Assembly: GCF_905171765.1 (NCBI RefSeq)
Contig: NC_053392.1
Span: forward strand, 345,647,495-345,711,494
Origin: Bufo bufo
Taxonomy: Eukaryota > Chordata > Amphibia > Anura > Bufonidae
DNA length: 64,000 bases
Reading direction: 5' to 3'
Part shown: piece by piece, positions 33,085 to 43,065 of the stretch
Layout of the letters: each line of letters begins with the position of its first letter
Position numbering within the stretch: the stretch's first letter is position 1
The notes under the pieces: model-generated
Database searches by the model: none
The model's input: the letters and a program-made list of their open reading frames with translations, nothing else
Told to the model about the DNA's origin: nothing
Program-made: the position numbers and the translations under genes

Positions 33085-33370
33085 GGGGGGGGGGGGAGAT
33101 GGGAGGCCGCACACTGGCCACCAATGTTGTTAATGCTATAGAGGGAGGGGGGGCCGATGGGGGGCGCACACTGTGCCACCAACGAATTATTACAATAGAG
33201 GGAGGGAGGGGGGGGGCGCACACTGTGCCACCAACGAATAATTACAATAGAGGGAGGGAGGGGGGGGGCGCACACTGTGCCACCAACGAATAATTACAAT
33301 AGAGGGAGGGGGGGGGGCCGCACTGGCCACCAATGATATTCAAACTGGGGATTGGGGGGGGGGGGGGTCT
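33085..33370. repeat. About 50-bp tandem repeat with G runs (right arm)
   Basis: Inverted counterpart of the left-arm repeat: units of ATTACAATAGAGGGAGGGAG with G runs and CGCACACTGTGCCACCAACG. Copy number and G-run lengths differ slightly from the left arm. Confidence 0.85.
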
Positions 33371-33982
33371 GCCCCCTGCTGCCTGGCAGCCCTGATCTCT
33401 TACAGGGGGATATGATAGTAGAATTAACCCTTTCAGGTGCCGCACCTGAAGGGGTTAATTGTGCTGATCACGGCCCCCTGTAAGAGATCGGGTGCTGCCA
33501 GGCAGCAGGGGGCAGTCTTGTACAGTTTGTAGTGTATTCTAACTAGAAGCGTCCCCATCACCATGGGAACGCTTCTGTGTTAGAATATACTGTCGGTTCT
33601 GAGTTTTCACGAAGTGAAAACTCAGCTTTAAAAAAGCTTTATGCAGACGGATCTTCGGATCCGTCTGTATAAAAACTAACCTACGGCCACGGATCACGGA
33701 CACGGATGCCAATCTTGTGTGCATCCGTGTTCTTTCACGGACCCATTGACTTGAATGGGTCCGTGAACCGTTGGCCGTGAAAAAAATAGGACAGGTCATA
33801 TTTTTTTCACGGCCATGAAACACGGATCACGGATGCGGCTGCAAAACGGTGCATTTTCCGTTTTTTCCACGGACCCATTGAAAGTCAATGGGTCCGCGAA
33901 AAAAAACGGAAAACGGCACAACGGCCACGGGTGCACACAACGTTCGTGTGCAGGAGGCCTAACTTGTATTTTATTCATTTAA

Positions 33983-34384
33983 AGGGAGTCTGTCAGCACA
34001 TTTTCCCCTTTTTAACAGTTCCCATAGCGCTGTAGCCGCAACACAGATGATTAAAACGGTACCTTTATATGCTTTTGTGGACTTGTAAAACTGCCAGAAA
34101 TGAACTTTGATGCATACTGTATGTAAATGAGGGCTCGCAAGTGCCCAGGGGCGGCGTCCACCGCGTTGGTGCCCAGGCCGAAGAGGCAGAGATGCCTGGG
34201 CACCAACGCGGTGGACGCCGCCCCTGGGCACTTGCGAACCCTCATTTACATATGCATCAAAGTTCGTTTTTGGCAGTTTTACAAGTCCACAAAAGCATAT
34301 AAAGGTACCGTTTTAATCATCTGTGTTGCGGCTACAGCGCTATGGGAACTGTTAAAAAGGGGTAAATGTGCTGACAGACTCCCT
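33983..34384. mobile_element. TTAA-flanked foldback element
   Basis: The ends are AGGGAGTCTGTCAGCACATT and its complement, flanked by TTAA at 33979-33982 and 34385-34388. The arms, containing GTGCCCAGGGGCGGCGTCC, pair around a short centre near 34180-34190. No coding sequence. Confidence 0.9.
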
Positions 34385-34550
34385 TTAATCTCTGTGTTTT
34401 CTATGCTTAGGAGTCCAGTAGGCGGTCGTATCCAGCTATTTCGGTATGTATACAAGGAAGGCTGTCAATAACTGATTAGCACCGCCCACATGACTCCTAA
34501 GCATAGACAAATCAGAGAAATACAAGCCTCATCTACGCAACTGTATTTTT

Positions 34551-34877
34551 ACATGCACACGTCAATATTTTCGAGGGTCCTTGTGGCCATTCTGCAAATT
34601 ATGGAACATGTCTTCTTCTTGTCCATATTGCACATGAGAATAGTCTGACCAAAATACAGAATACATACAGAAGGTATCCGTATTTTGCAGATCTGTGGTT
34701 TGCGAAACTGTAGGTCTGTTCCACAAATTATAAAACATGCTTTATACTGGTAGGCAAAATGCAGTCCACAGACCCATTGAAGTCCATCATTTTGCAAAAA
34801 ACTGAGGATAGCACACAGACGGTATCCGTATTTTGCAGATCCGCCATTTGTGAACTGGTTGTGTGCATGAGGCCTTA
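34551..34877. mobile_element. Palindromic GCGGATCC/CCGCAAAA family copy
   Basis: Bounded by ACATGCACACGTCAATATTT and the GTGTGCATGAGGCCTTA end. It includes GTATCCGTATTTTGCAGATC twice. Decayed. Confidence 0.6.
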
Positions 34878-35246
34878 CTCTATGTTTTGCTTTGACAGTT
34901 ACCAACCCAGCTCTAGAAATTGTAGCTCTCACAGCTTTTTGCAGTGAGGGAAATGTATGAAGCAAAATTTTTGAGCTTATTTATGAAAACATTTTGCAAA
35001 ATGTTGCATTTTTAGACCACTCACTGGTTTTGAAAAGTGGGTGGGAAAGTGGGTATGGTGAGATATGTTAATTATCTTCACTCCAGGTTTTAAAATGCCA
35101 CAAAAAAGTCACTATCTGACTCCAGTAGGTGGTGGAGTATAAAAACTGGAGTCGCATCGCTCAAGAAAAGTGTAATGTTTAAAGATGCATTAAATTCATC
35201 AATGTGCAAAATTTCATAAATTTGCCAAAAACCAAGACAGACTGAA
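34878..35246. repeat. Interspersed repeat related to 23129-23408
   Basis: GTGGGTGGGAAAGTGGGTAT, CTTCACTCCAGGTTTTAAAA and CTCCAGTAGGTGG occur in the same order as in the 23.1-23.4 kb copy. No coding sequence. Confidence 0.5.
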
Positions 35247-35415
35247 GGAATTTATCAGAACCGGTGTGAAGAAAAACTGGCTTTGTTGTCCGTAGCAACC
35301 AATCAGATTCCACTTTTCATTTTTCAGATAGCCTTTGGAAAATGAAAGGTGGAATCTGATTGGTTGATATAGACAACTAAGCCAGTTTTCCTCTACACCA
35401 ATTTTGATAAATCTC
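35247..35415. mobile_element. Short foldback element with CCAATCA in both arms
   Basis: TTTATCAGAACCGGTGTGAA at the left pairs imperfectly with CTACACCAATTTTGATAAAT at the right. The arms carry AGCAACCAATCAGATTCCA and its inverted counterpart TGGAATCTGATTGGTT. One arm of the same family is present at 42055-42175. Confidence 0.75.
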
Positions 35416-35485
35416 CCCCCTTTAAGAATTCCCCTCATTATAATTTCCCTCCACTATATGAACAGATAGCAAGCTAAGTTTTGTA

Positions 35486-35809
35486 CAGGGGCATAACTAT
35501 AGGGGGTGCCGAGGTGGCAGTTGCTACCGGGCCCAGGAGCCTGAGGGGGCCCAAAGACCCTTGTGCCACATAAGAAGACACCAGTATTATAGAAAGTGCA
35601 TGCAGGTCAAGTTACACCTCTGGCTGGAGGGAAGGGGTTAGGTCAAGAATTTGGCATAAAAGGGGGGGGGGGGGGGGGGCTGTTTCAATTCAATTTTTGC
35701 CTCAGGCAGCAGGAAGGCCTTGTGCTTCCCTGTTCACAAAGGACTGAGGGAAGGGGGGCCCAAGATGAACTCTTGCACCAGGGCCCATGAGCCTTTAGCT
35801 ACGCTCCTG
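35486..35809. mobile_element. hAT-type miniature element with CAGGGGC ends
   Basis: The left end CAGGGGCATAACTATAG and the complement of the right end (CAGGAGCGTAGCTAAAG) are imperfect inverted repeats. A perfect 8-bp duplication GTTTTGTA flanks it at 35478-35485 and 35810-35817. The interior is GC-rich with an 18-base G run near 35661-35680. No transposase. Confidence 0.88.
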
Positions 35810-35817
35810 GTTTTGTA

Positions 35818-36409
35818 CCATGTCTCTTCACAACAGCATGTTACTTTTTATTACACCATGTCATATTTAGATTGAAAACAGCTCAACGCAAAAATGCACA
35901 AACTCCTTAGAAAAAGATACAACACAAAATGTACTTTGTTCTGTACTGTGATTAAGATCAGCAATACATGCAGCACAATTAATATGGATATTTTTGTCCT
36001 TTCTGCCGACCGATGGTGACTACCTGGCATACAACCGTCAGTTTGTCCAAAGATTAACCTACATTCTGCCTCATACTGTCCATGGACTGTACTTATGTGG
36101 TCAGGACCAGAGAGGGAAAACCACACAAACCAAAATATAGGGCCTGCCTTCTGTTAACAAAATGCATTATGGTATCTGGGCAGAGGTTTGTAACAAAGTA
36201 CAGGGTATATAAGTGCACTAACACGCCGTTATCCACCATAGCTGCAATAGACAAACCACATCCAACATAATACATTCACATCTGTATAATGAGCTGTAAA
36301 GTGAAGGGACACGCTGCTTTCTTTTACCAATCATGGAGGTAACCGTGTGGAGCCCCTCACCAAACATCTATTTATGGCACATGTTATTAATATTCTATAC
36401 TGTATATTC
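35818..36409. other. Non-coding, no gene recognised
   Basis: No supported coding region, RNA gene or repeat boundary. Short open frames only. Confidence 0.4.
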
Positions 36410-36655
36410 AAGGGCTCATTCGGATGACCGTATCCATTTTTGCGGTCCGCAAATTGCTAATGCAGACCGCAAAATAATGTATGCCGGCAAAATGCAGAAC
36501 TGAACAGCCAGCCCTATGGTAGAAGCGCAATTGCAGACAAGAATAGAATGGTACATGTTCTATGTTTTTGGTGGGGCCACGGATGATTTGGAGCAATTGA
36601 AATGAAATGAATGGGTCTGCGGACTCAAATATACGGTTATGTGAATGGGCCCTAA
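36410..36655. mobile_element. Palindromic CCGCAAAA-family copy
   Basis: The left end AAGGGCTCATTCGGATGACC and the right GGTTATGTGAATGGGCCCTA are complementary with mismatches. Internal GCGGTCCGCAAATTG is typical of the family. Confidence 0.7.
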
Positions 36656-36705
36656 ATGGTAAGAAAACCCCTTTCATCTGCTATTCCTTTGAACAGACTC
36701 TGTGT

Positions 36706-37013
36706 AAGGCCTCATGCACACAAACATATATTTTCTTTCCGTGTCCGTTCCGTTTTTTTTTGCGGATCGTATACGGAACTATTCATTTCAATGGGTCCGC
36801 AGAAAAAACAAAAGTCAATCCGTATGCATTCCGTATTTCCATATATCCGTTCCGCAAAAAAATAGTACGTGTCCTATTAATGTCCGCATTACAGACAAGG
36901 ATATGACTGTTCTATGAGGGGCCAGCTGTTCCGTAAAATACAGAATGCACACGGCTGTCATCCGTATTTTTTGTGGACCGCAAAATACATACGTTCATGT
37001 GCATGAGCCCTTA
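36706..37013. mobile_element. Palindromic CCGCAAAA-family copy
   Basis: The left end AAGGCCTCATGCACACAAAC pairs with the right end GTTCATGTGCATGAGCCCTT. The arms carry GTCCGTTCCG and TGCGGATCGTATACGGAACT. Confidence 0.75.
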
Positions 37014-37296
37014 AGGAGTGAAAAAAATGTCTGCAGGCTCTCAGAAGGTACCCGTGTTTTGCAGATCCGCAAAAATGGCAATGGTCACGTGCATGAGCCC
37101 TAACTCCAAGTCTAAGGTCCGTTGGAGTGAAATCTCTGGTATGCAGCTGGCCGTCCCCTTACATTGAGCCCCACCCGCTTTTCTAAGCTCTTTTCAAAAT
37201 ATAAAGTCACAATTTATAGTGCAAATATGGTGTGCACCACAATTTCTGCCTTTTTACACTATACAAGTGGTGTAAATCTTTCAATATTTTTGCCCC
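37014..37296. other. Non-coding spacer
   Basis: No gene seen. It includes a decayed fragment of the neighbouring palindromic family (GTGTTTTGCAGATCCGC near 37050, ending CATGAGCCCTAAC). Confidence 0.4.
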
Positions 37297-37631
37297 TAAG
37301 GCTACATTCACACAAACGTATTTTGTTTCCACGTCCGTTCTGTTTTTTTGGAGATTGGATGAGGACCTATTCATTTCAATGGGTTAGCAAAAAATGCGGA
37401 CAGCACACCGTGTGCTGTCTGCATCAGTATGTCCGTTCTGTAGCTCTGCAAAAAAAAATATAGAACATCTCCTATTCTTGTCTGTTTTGCAGACAAGGAT
37501 AGGCATTGTTACAATGGATCCGCCAAAAAAACAGAAACAACACAGATGTTATACAGACGTCATCCGTATTTTTTGTGGATCCGCATTTTGCTGACCGCAA
37601 AATACATATACGGTCATGTGATTGTAGCCTA
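37297..37631. mobile_element. Palindromic CCGCAAAA-family copy
   Basis: The left end AAGGCTACATTCACACAAAC pairs with the right GGTCATGTGATTGTAGCCTA. The core has CTGTTTTGCAGACAAGGATA. Confidence 0.75.
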
Positions 37632-37868
37632 AGGCTAATTTCAGACGTGTTCACTGTGTGAAATGCGCTCCTTGTTTTTTTGCGGATCCATTGTAACTAT
37701 GCCTATTCTTGTCTGCAAAACAGACACGAATAGGACATGTTCTTTTTTTGTGGGGCTACGGAACAGACATATGGATGCAGACAGCACACGTTGTGCTGTC
37801 CGCATTTTTTGCGGATCCATTGAAATGAATATGTCTGCATCCTATCAGTTAGTGTCCATGAGCCCTTA
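37632..37868. mobile_element. Palindromic CCGCAAAA-family copy, abutting the previous one
   Basis: It starts AGGCTAATTTCAGACGTG and ends TGTCCATGAGCCCTTA. It contains TTGCGGATCCATTGTAACTA and the mirrored TTGCGGATCCATTGAAATGA. It directly follows another copy. Confidence 0.7.
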
Positions 37869-37965
37869 GTAAATCTGCCCCATTAGACTAGTCAGTCTAA
37901 AGTCATGCCAGACTTACCATCCAGCATCAGCAACTGAATCTGGCACATTTTTAGATTATCTAGTC

Positions 37966-38277
37966 TAAGGCTCCATTCACACGTCCGTGGTGTGTTGCGG
38001 ACCCGCAAATTGCGTATCGGCAACACACCCGCCCGGCACCCCCATAGAAATGCCTATTCTTGTCCGCAGCTGCGGACAGAAATAGGACATGTTCTATCTT
38101 TTGCGCGAGCTGCGGACCCGAAGATCGGGGTCGCACTACGCAAATGCAGATGTGGACAGCACACTGTGTGCTTTCCGCATCCATTCCGGCACCATTGAAA
38201 ATGAATGGGTCCGCACCCGTTCCGCAAAATTGCGGAACGGATGCGGACCCATTTGCGGATGTGTAAATGGAGCCTAA
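37966..38277. mobile_element. Palindromic CCGCAAAA-family copy, GC-rich subfamily
   Basis: The left end AAGGCTCCATTCACACGTCC pairs with the right GGATGTGTAAATGGAGCCTA. The core carries TTCTTGTCCGCAGCTGCGGA. Confidence 0.78.
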
Positions 38278-39312
38278 GGCGGTAAAGTATCAATATGCAA
38301 CTTTCTGTCCTTTTTATTTTTAACTGTCTGCTTGGTTTGAATCCACTATTTTGCAACAAATTTTCAAAATGTTGCACACCATATTAAATTTATCACACAA
38401 AATTTCAAGGGGTATTTCAGTCTGAAGCTTAATCTTACTTCTTACAAGAATCCATCAGTTAGTACTCCACTAGGAGACTGGAGTATACAAGTCGCAGTGA
38501 TAAATGTAGCTGTGCCCACAAAACATCTGGCCTCCGATTAATAAATGTAAACTACTGAGCATGGTGTAAACCACCCTAAAAAGAGCGCAAATGTGTAATA
38601 CATTTTTCATGAATGCCTAACCCACCGACAAAACGGTAAAAATTACCCCAGTTTCGGGTGTAGCAGACTTTATACATTACCCTTTAAATTTACACCGTCT
38701 AAAAATTAGGATAAATAAATCTGCCCTAATATATCAGTGATTTGTCTAGTACTTTCTTACTACTATGCGTGCAGTAGTAAGTGTAGACAAGCGATGGCAG
38801 ATAGTTAGTGTAGTCCACACAGTGGTTAGAACACAGTTTGTTGACTAAATATCCATTCACACTAAGCTTTGAGGCCTGTTGTGCCCATGAGAAGGTGATA
38901 ATTGCCCCCGCTTGCCATGTACGCACTTAGATTATCACGCTCACGTCTATTTACCCCAGAGGTATATATTATAAGGCTGGGACTACATGACGACGGTGTC
39001 ATGCAACAGCAAGTCTTACAAAAAGCTGTGCGATTTGTCATGTGACTATTCTAGGGCTACGATTTAGCTGAAAAAACAACAATCAATACAAGCGCTTTCT
39101 TTGCTGGTCTTGAGTTCCCTTGCACTGCCGAAGGCCTATACCTGCGACTTTTTAACGCCAATTTTCATGTGCAAGGGAGATGATAAATCTCCCCCTTAGT
39201 GTTATATTTTCTGTAACTGTTGTGCCGCAGTCACGGCAGGTTGCATCAATGGACTCCATAGACAAATACTGTATAACATGCAATCTTCATGTTGCGCTGT
39301 GTAGCCTCTGCC
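38278..39312. other. Non-coding, decayed repeats only
   Basis: About 1 kb without a supported gene. 38290-38730 has AAATTTATCAC and AATAAATCTGCCC style text resembling the interspersed repeats at 23.1 and 35.0 kb. Nothing else recognised. Confidence 0.4.
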
Positions 39313-39622
39313 TTAGGCCTCCTTCACACAACCGTATGGCTTTTTCAGTATTTTGCGGTCCACAAAAAAAGGATCCGCAAAAAATACAGATGAAATCCGT
39401 GTGCATTCCGTTTTTTTGCGGAACGGAACATCTGGCCCCTAATAGAACAGTACTATCCTTGTCTGTTATGCAGACAATAATAGGACATGTTCTATCTTTG
39501 AACGGAACGGAAATACGGAAACGGAAGGCATACGGAGTACCTTTGTTTTTTTTTGCGGATCCATTGAGATGAATGGCTCTGAAAACGGAACGCAATAAAC
39601 GGAATGTAAACGGAAAGCCTAA
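39313..39622. mobile_element. Palindromic CCGCAAAA-family copy
   Basis: It starts TTAGGCCTCCTTCACACAAC and ends GGAATGTAAACGGAAAGCCT. It has GGATCCGCAAAAAATACAGA and its counterpart TTTGCGGATCCATTG. Confidence 0.72.
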
Positions 39623-40411
39623 GGCCCCTTTCACACGAGCGAGTATTCCGCGAGGATGCGATGCGGGAGGTGAACGCATTGCACCCGCACTGAATCCTGA
39701 CCCATTCATTTCTATGGGGCTGTTCACATGAGCGGTGATTTTCACGCATCACTTGTGCGTTGCGTGAAAATCACAGCATGCTCTATATTCTGCGTTTTTC
39801 ACGCAACGCAGGCCCCATAGAAGTGAATAGGGTTGCGTGAAAATCACAAGCATCCGCAAGCAAGTGCGGATGCGGTGCGATTTTCACGCACGGTTGCTAG
39901 GAGACGATCGGGATGGGGACCCGATCATTATTATTTCCCCTTATAACATGGTTATAAGGGAAAATAATAGCATTCTGAATACAGAATGCATAGTAAAATA
40001 GGGCTGGAGGGGTTAAAAAAAATAAAAATTATTTAACTCACCTTAAGCCACTTGATAGCGCAGCCCGGCATCTCCTTCTGTCTCCTTCTTTGCTGATTGT
40101 AGGAACAGGACCTGTGGTGACGTCACTCCGGTCATTACATGATCCATCACATGATCTTTTACCACAGTGATGGATCATGTGATGGATCATGTGATGGACC
40201 ATGTGATGACCGGAGTGACGTCACCACAGGTCCTGTTCCTACAATCAGCAAAGGAGGAGACAGAAGGAGATGCCGGGCTGCGCGAGCAAGTGGATTAAGG
40301 TGAGTTAAATTTTTTTTTTTTTTTTTTTTAACCCCTCCAGCCCTATTTTACTATGCATTCTGTATTCAGAATGCTATTATTTTCCCTTATAACCATGTTA
40401 TAAGGGAAAAT

Positions 40412-41438
40412 ATATAACAGATGACACTAAACTGTGTAAAGTAATTAACACTGAAGAGGACAGTATACTACTACAGAGGGATCTGGATAGATTGGAGGCT
40501 TGGGCAGATAAGTGGCTGATGAGGTTTAACACTGACAAATGTAAAGTTATGCACATGGGAAGGAATAATGCAAGTCACCCGTACATACTAAATGGTAAAA
40601 CACTCGGTAACACTGACATGGAAAAGGATCTAGGAATTTTAATAAACAGCAAACTAAGCTGCAAAAAACAGTGTCAGGCAGCTGCTGCCAAGGCCAATAA
40701 GATAATGGGTTGCATCAAAAGGGGCATAGATGCCCGTGATGAGAACATATTCCTACTACTTTACAAATCATTAGTCAGACCACACATGGAGTACTGTGTA
40801 CAGTTCTGGGCTCCTATAAAGAAGGCAGACATAGCGGAGCTGGAGAAGGTCCAGAGGAGGGCAACTAAAGTAATAACTGGAATGGGGCAACTACAGTACC
40901 CTGAAAGATTATCAAAATTAGGGTTATTCACTTTAGAAAAAAGACGACTGAGGGGAGATCTAATGACTATTTATAAATATATCAGGGGTCAGTACAGAGA
41001 TCTATCCCATCATCTATTTATCCCCGTGACTGTGACGAGGGGGCATCCTCTGCGTCTGGAGGAAAGAAGGTTTGTTCTCAAACATAGAAAAGGATTCTTT
41101 ACGGTAAGAGCAGTGAGACTATGGAACTCTCTGCCTGAGGAGGTGGTGATGGTGAGTACAATAAAGGAATTCAAGAGGGGCCTGGATGTATTTCTGGAGT
41201 GCAATAATATTACAGGCTATAGCTACTAGAGATGGGTCGTTGATCCAGGCAGTTATTCTGATTGCCTGATTGGAGTCGGGAAGGAATTTTTTATTCCCCT
41301 AAAGTGAGGAAAATTGGCTTATACCTCACAGTTTTTTTTTTGCCTTCCTCTGGATCAACTTGCAGGATAACAGGCCGAACTGGATTGACAAATGTCTTTT
41401 TTCGGCCTTAAGTACTATGTTACTATGTTACTATGTTA
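40412..41438 (+). mobile_element. CR1/Jockey-superfamily LINE 3' fragment
   Basis: This 5'-truncated non-LTR element begins right at the RT catalytic box and runs through the C-terminal domain, a 3' UTR (41230-41400) and an 8-bp tail repeat, TTACTATG, repeated about three times at 41411-41438. The 8-bp tail and the coding similarity point to a CR1-like clade. Confidence 0.8.
40417..41229 (+). pseudogene. CR1-like reverse transcriptase C-terminal part
   Basis: The frame opens with TDDTKL, which corresponds to the catalytic FADDTKL box with one changed residue, and continues without a stop for 270 codons to TAG at 41227-41229. It includes AWADKWLMRFNTDKCKVMH, LGILINSKLS, CIKRGIDARDENIFLLLYKS, LVRPHMEYCVQFWAPIKK, VQRRATKVI and LGLFTLEKRRLRGDLMTIYK, the standard RT thumb and downstream wording of CR1/Jockey LINEs. 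The endonuclease and most of the RT are absent because of 5' truncation. No internal damage suggests a fairly recent insertion. Confidence 0.88.
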
Positions 41439-41637
41439 CAATCTACAGCACCGATCCCAAGCCCGAACTTCTGTGAAGAAGTTCGGGTTTGGGTACCAAA
41501 CATGCGCGATTTTTCTCACGCGAGTGCAAAACGCATTACAATGTTTTGCACTCGCGCGGAAAAATCGTGCATGTTCCCACAACGCACCCGCACATTTGTC
41601 CGTGTGAAACCAGCCTTAGGGAGCTGTGCAGGAGGCC

Positions 41638-42035
41638 TTAGGCTGTGTTCACATCACGCTTTATGTTTAACATATATGTTGGGAGGAAAAAAGGATGCAG
41701 TGTACAGTATACTATGCTTTCCATCCAGCTAAAAACGTATACATTAAACAGTTACTTTTTTTTTCAGCCGAACCCTATGGTGATGGATACAGCCCGTATG
41801 CGGAACTATTCATTTCAATGGAGCTACAAAAAAACAGCAATGACTCAGTGTGCAATTCTTTTTCTGTATGTCCATGTATGTGCAAAAAAATAGAACATGT
41901 CCTATTATTGTCCGCATTACAAACAAGGATAGTACTGTTCTATTAGGAGCCGGCTGTTCTGTTCCACAAAATACGAAATGCAAACTGACGGTATGCATGT
42001 TTTGTGCATCCAACGGCCATGTGCATGAGGCCTTA
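41638..42035. mobile_element. Palindromic CCGCAAAA-family copy, decayed
   Basis: It starts TTAGGCTGTGTTCACATCAC and ends CGGCCATGTGCATGAGGCCT. The core has AACATGTCCTATTATTGTCC. Divergence is high. Confidence 0.6.
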
Positions 42036-42278
42036 TTCACACAGTCAGTCGGGTAGATTTATCAAAACTGGTGTAAAGCAAAATTGTTTTAGTTGCCCAT
42101 AGCAACCAATCACATTCCACTTTTAATTTTTCTGAGCTCCTTCGGAAAATGTTAGGTGGAATCTGATTGGTTTCACCATTGTTTGGCTCCACCATTGTTT
42201 GATCAGCGATTTCCATCTATGATTGTGAGCTAATAACAGGTGCAGGTCAAAACTACAGAACAGGAGGAAATCTTTCCA
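42036..42278. repeat. Half copy of the CCAATCA foldback, plus spacer
   Basis: 42053-42175 reads TAGATTTATCAAAACTGGTG and AGCAACCAATCACATTCCAC, then GTGGAATCTGATTGGTTT, matching 35247-35415. The right terminus is missing; nothing else recognised to 42278. Confidence 0.6.
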
Positions 42279-42610
42279 TTAGGCCTCATGCACACGGCCG
42301 TTGTTTGGGTCCGCATCCGAGCCGCCGTTTTTGCAGCTCGGATGCGGACCCATTCACTTCAATGGGGCCGCGAAAGATGCGGACAGCACTCCATGTGTTG
42401 TCCGCATCCGTTGTTCCGTTCTGTGGCCCCGCAAAAAAATAGAACATGTCCTATTCTTGTCCATTTTGCGGACAAGAATAGGCATTTCTACAATGGGCCG
42501 CCCGTTCCGTTCCGCAAATTGCAGGAAGGCACAAGGGCGGCTTTTGTTTTTTGCGGATCTAAGGTTTGCGGACCACAAAAAAACAGAACGGTCGTGTGCA
42601 TGAGGCCTTA
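42279..42610. mobile_element. Palindromic CCGCAAAA-family copy
   Basis: The left end TTAGGCCTCATGCACACGGC pairs with the right GTCGTGTGCATGAGGCCTTA. The core has TTCTTGTCCATTTTGCGGAC and AAGAATAGGCATTTC. Confidence 0.8.
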
Positions 42611-42856
42611 GGCTACATTCACATGACCGTATGTGTTTTGCGGTCCGCAAAAAAAATGGATGACATCCGTATGCCATCCTTTTTTTTTGTGGATCCATTG
42701 TAAAAATGCCTATCCTTGTCCACAAAACAGACAAGAATAGGACATGTTCTATTTTTTGCGGGGCTACAGAATGGACATACTGATGGGTCCGCATCCTATC
42801 CGCAAAAAAACGGAGCGGACACGGAAACAAAATCCGTTTGTGTGAATGTAGCCTTA
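42611..42856. mobile_element. Palindromic CCGCAAAA-family copy, abutting the previous one
   Basis: The left end GGCTACATTCACATGACCGT pairs with the right CGTTTGTGTGAATGTAGCCT. It contains TTTTGCGGTCCGCAAAAAAA. Confidence 0.8.
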
Positions 42857-43065
42857 TACGTTATCTCTGTGTAGGCTTCACTCCTGGTTTTAGCTCAGAA
42901 TTACTGATGGAAATCACTGAACAAACAATGACTGTGTGAATAGGGCCTTACACTGTATCACAGCAGTCCAAAATGGTCGGCACTCAGCCTAGTTAGGCGC
43001 CCGCACGGAAAGGAGGAAGATCCACAATGTAATGAAGAGATCCCACCGAGCGCTCGATCAGTGTG
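42857..43065. other. Spacer before the minisatellite
   Basis: No gene seen. 42955-43060 is moderately GC-rich, unique-looking sequence that leads directly into the first degenerate 48-bp monomers. Confidence 0.4.

Larger units (their letters stand above)
31829..33962. mobile_element. Giant 2.1-kb foldback element with tandem repeats in both arms
   Basis: The ends TAGGCCTCCTGCACACGAAC and their complement pair. Inside, each arm has in mirror order: a GGATCCGT-rich segment, a GCGTCCCCATCACCATGGGA segment, a CCCCTGCTGCCTGGCAGC segment with a smaller hairpin around GGTGCCGCACC, about three units of a roughly 50-bp repeat with long C (left) or G (right) runs, and a CTCCCGGCCGG segment near the centre. 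No transposase is present. Confidence 0.85.
39623..41629. mobile_element. Long foldback element (about 1 kb without insert), invaded by a CR1-like LINE
   Basis: The left arm contains TTTCACACGAGCGAG, repeated GCGTGAAAATCAC text, CCTTATAACATGGTTATAAG, GCATTCTGAATACAGAATGC and CCACAGGTCCTGTTCC-type sequence. The right arm repeats these inverted (40200-40411), then is interrupted by the CR1-like insert (40412-41438) and resumes with CTCGCGCGGAAAAATCG to GTGTGAAACCAGCCTTA. The centre near 40140-40200 is itself a CATCACATGATCCATCACAT palindrome. Confidence 0.75.

Noticed and set aside
32303..33445. Several Pro- or Gly-rich frames in the giant foldback
   Set aside because: They translate C/G runs and tandem repeats on both strands of a palindromic element.
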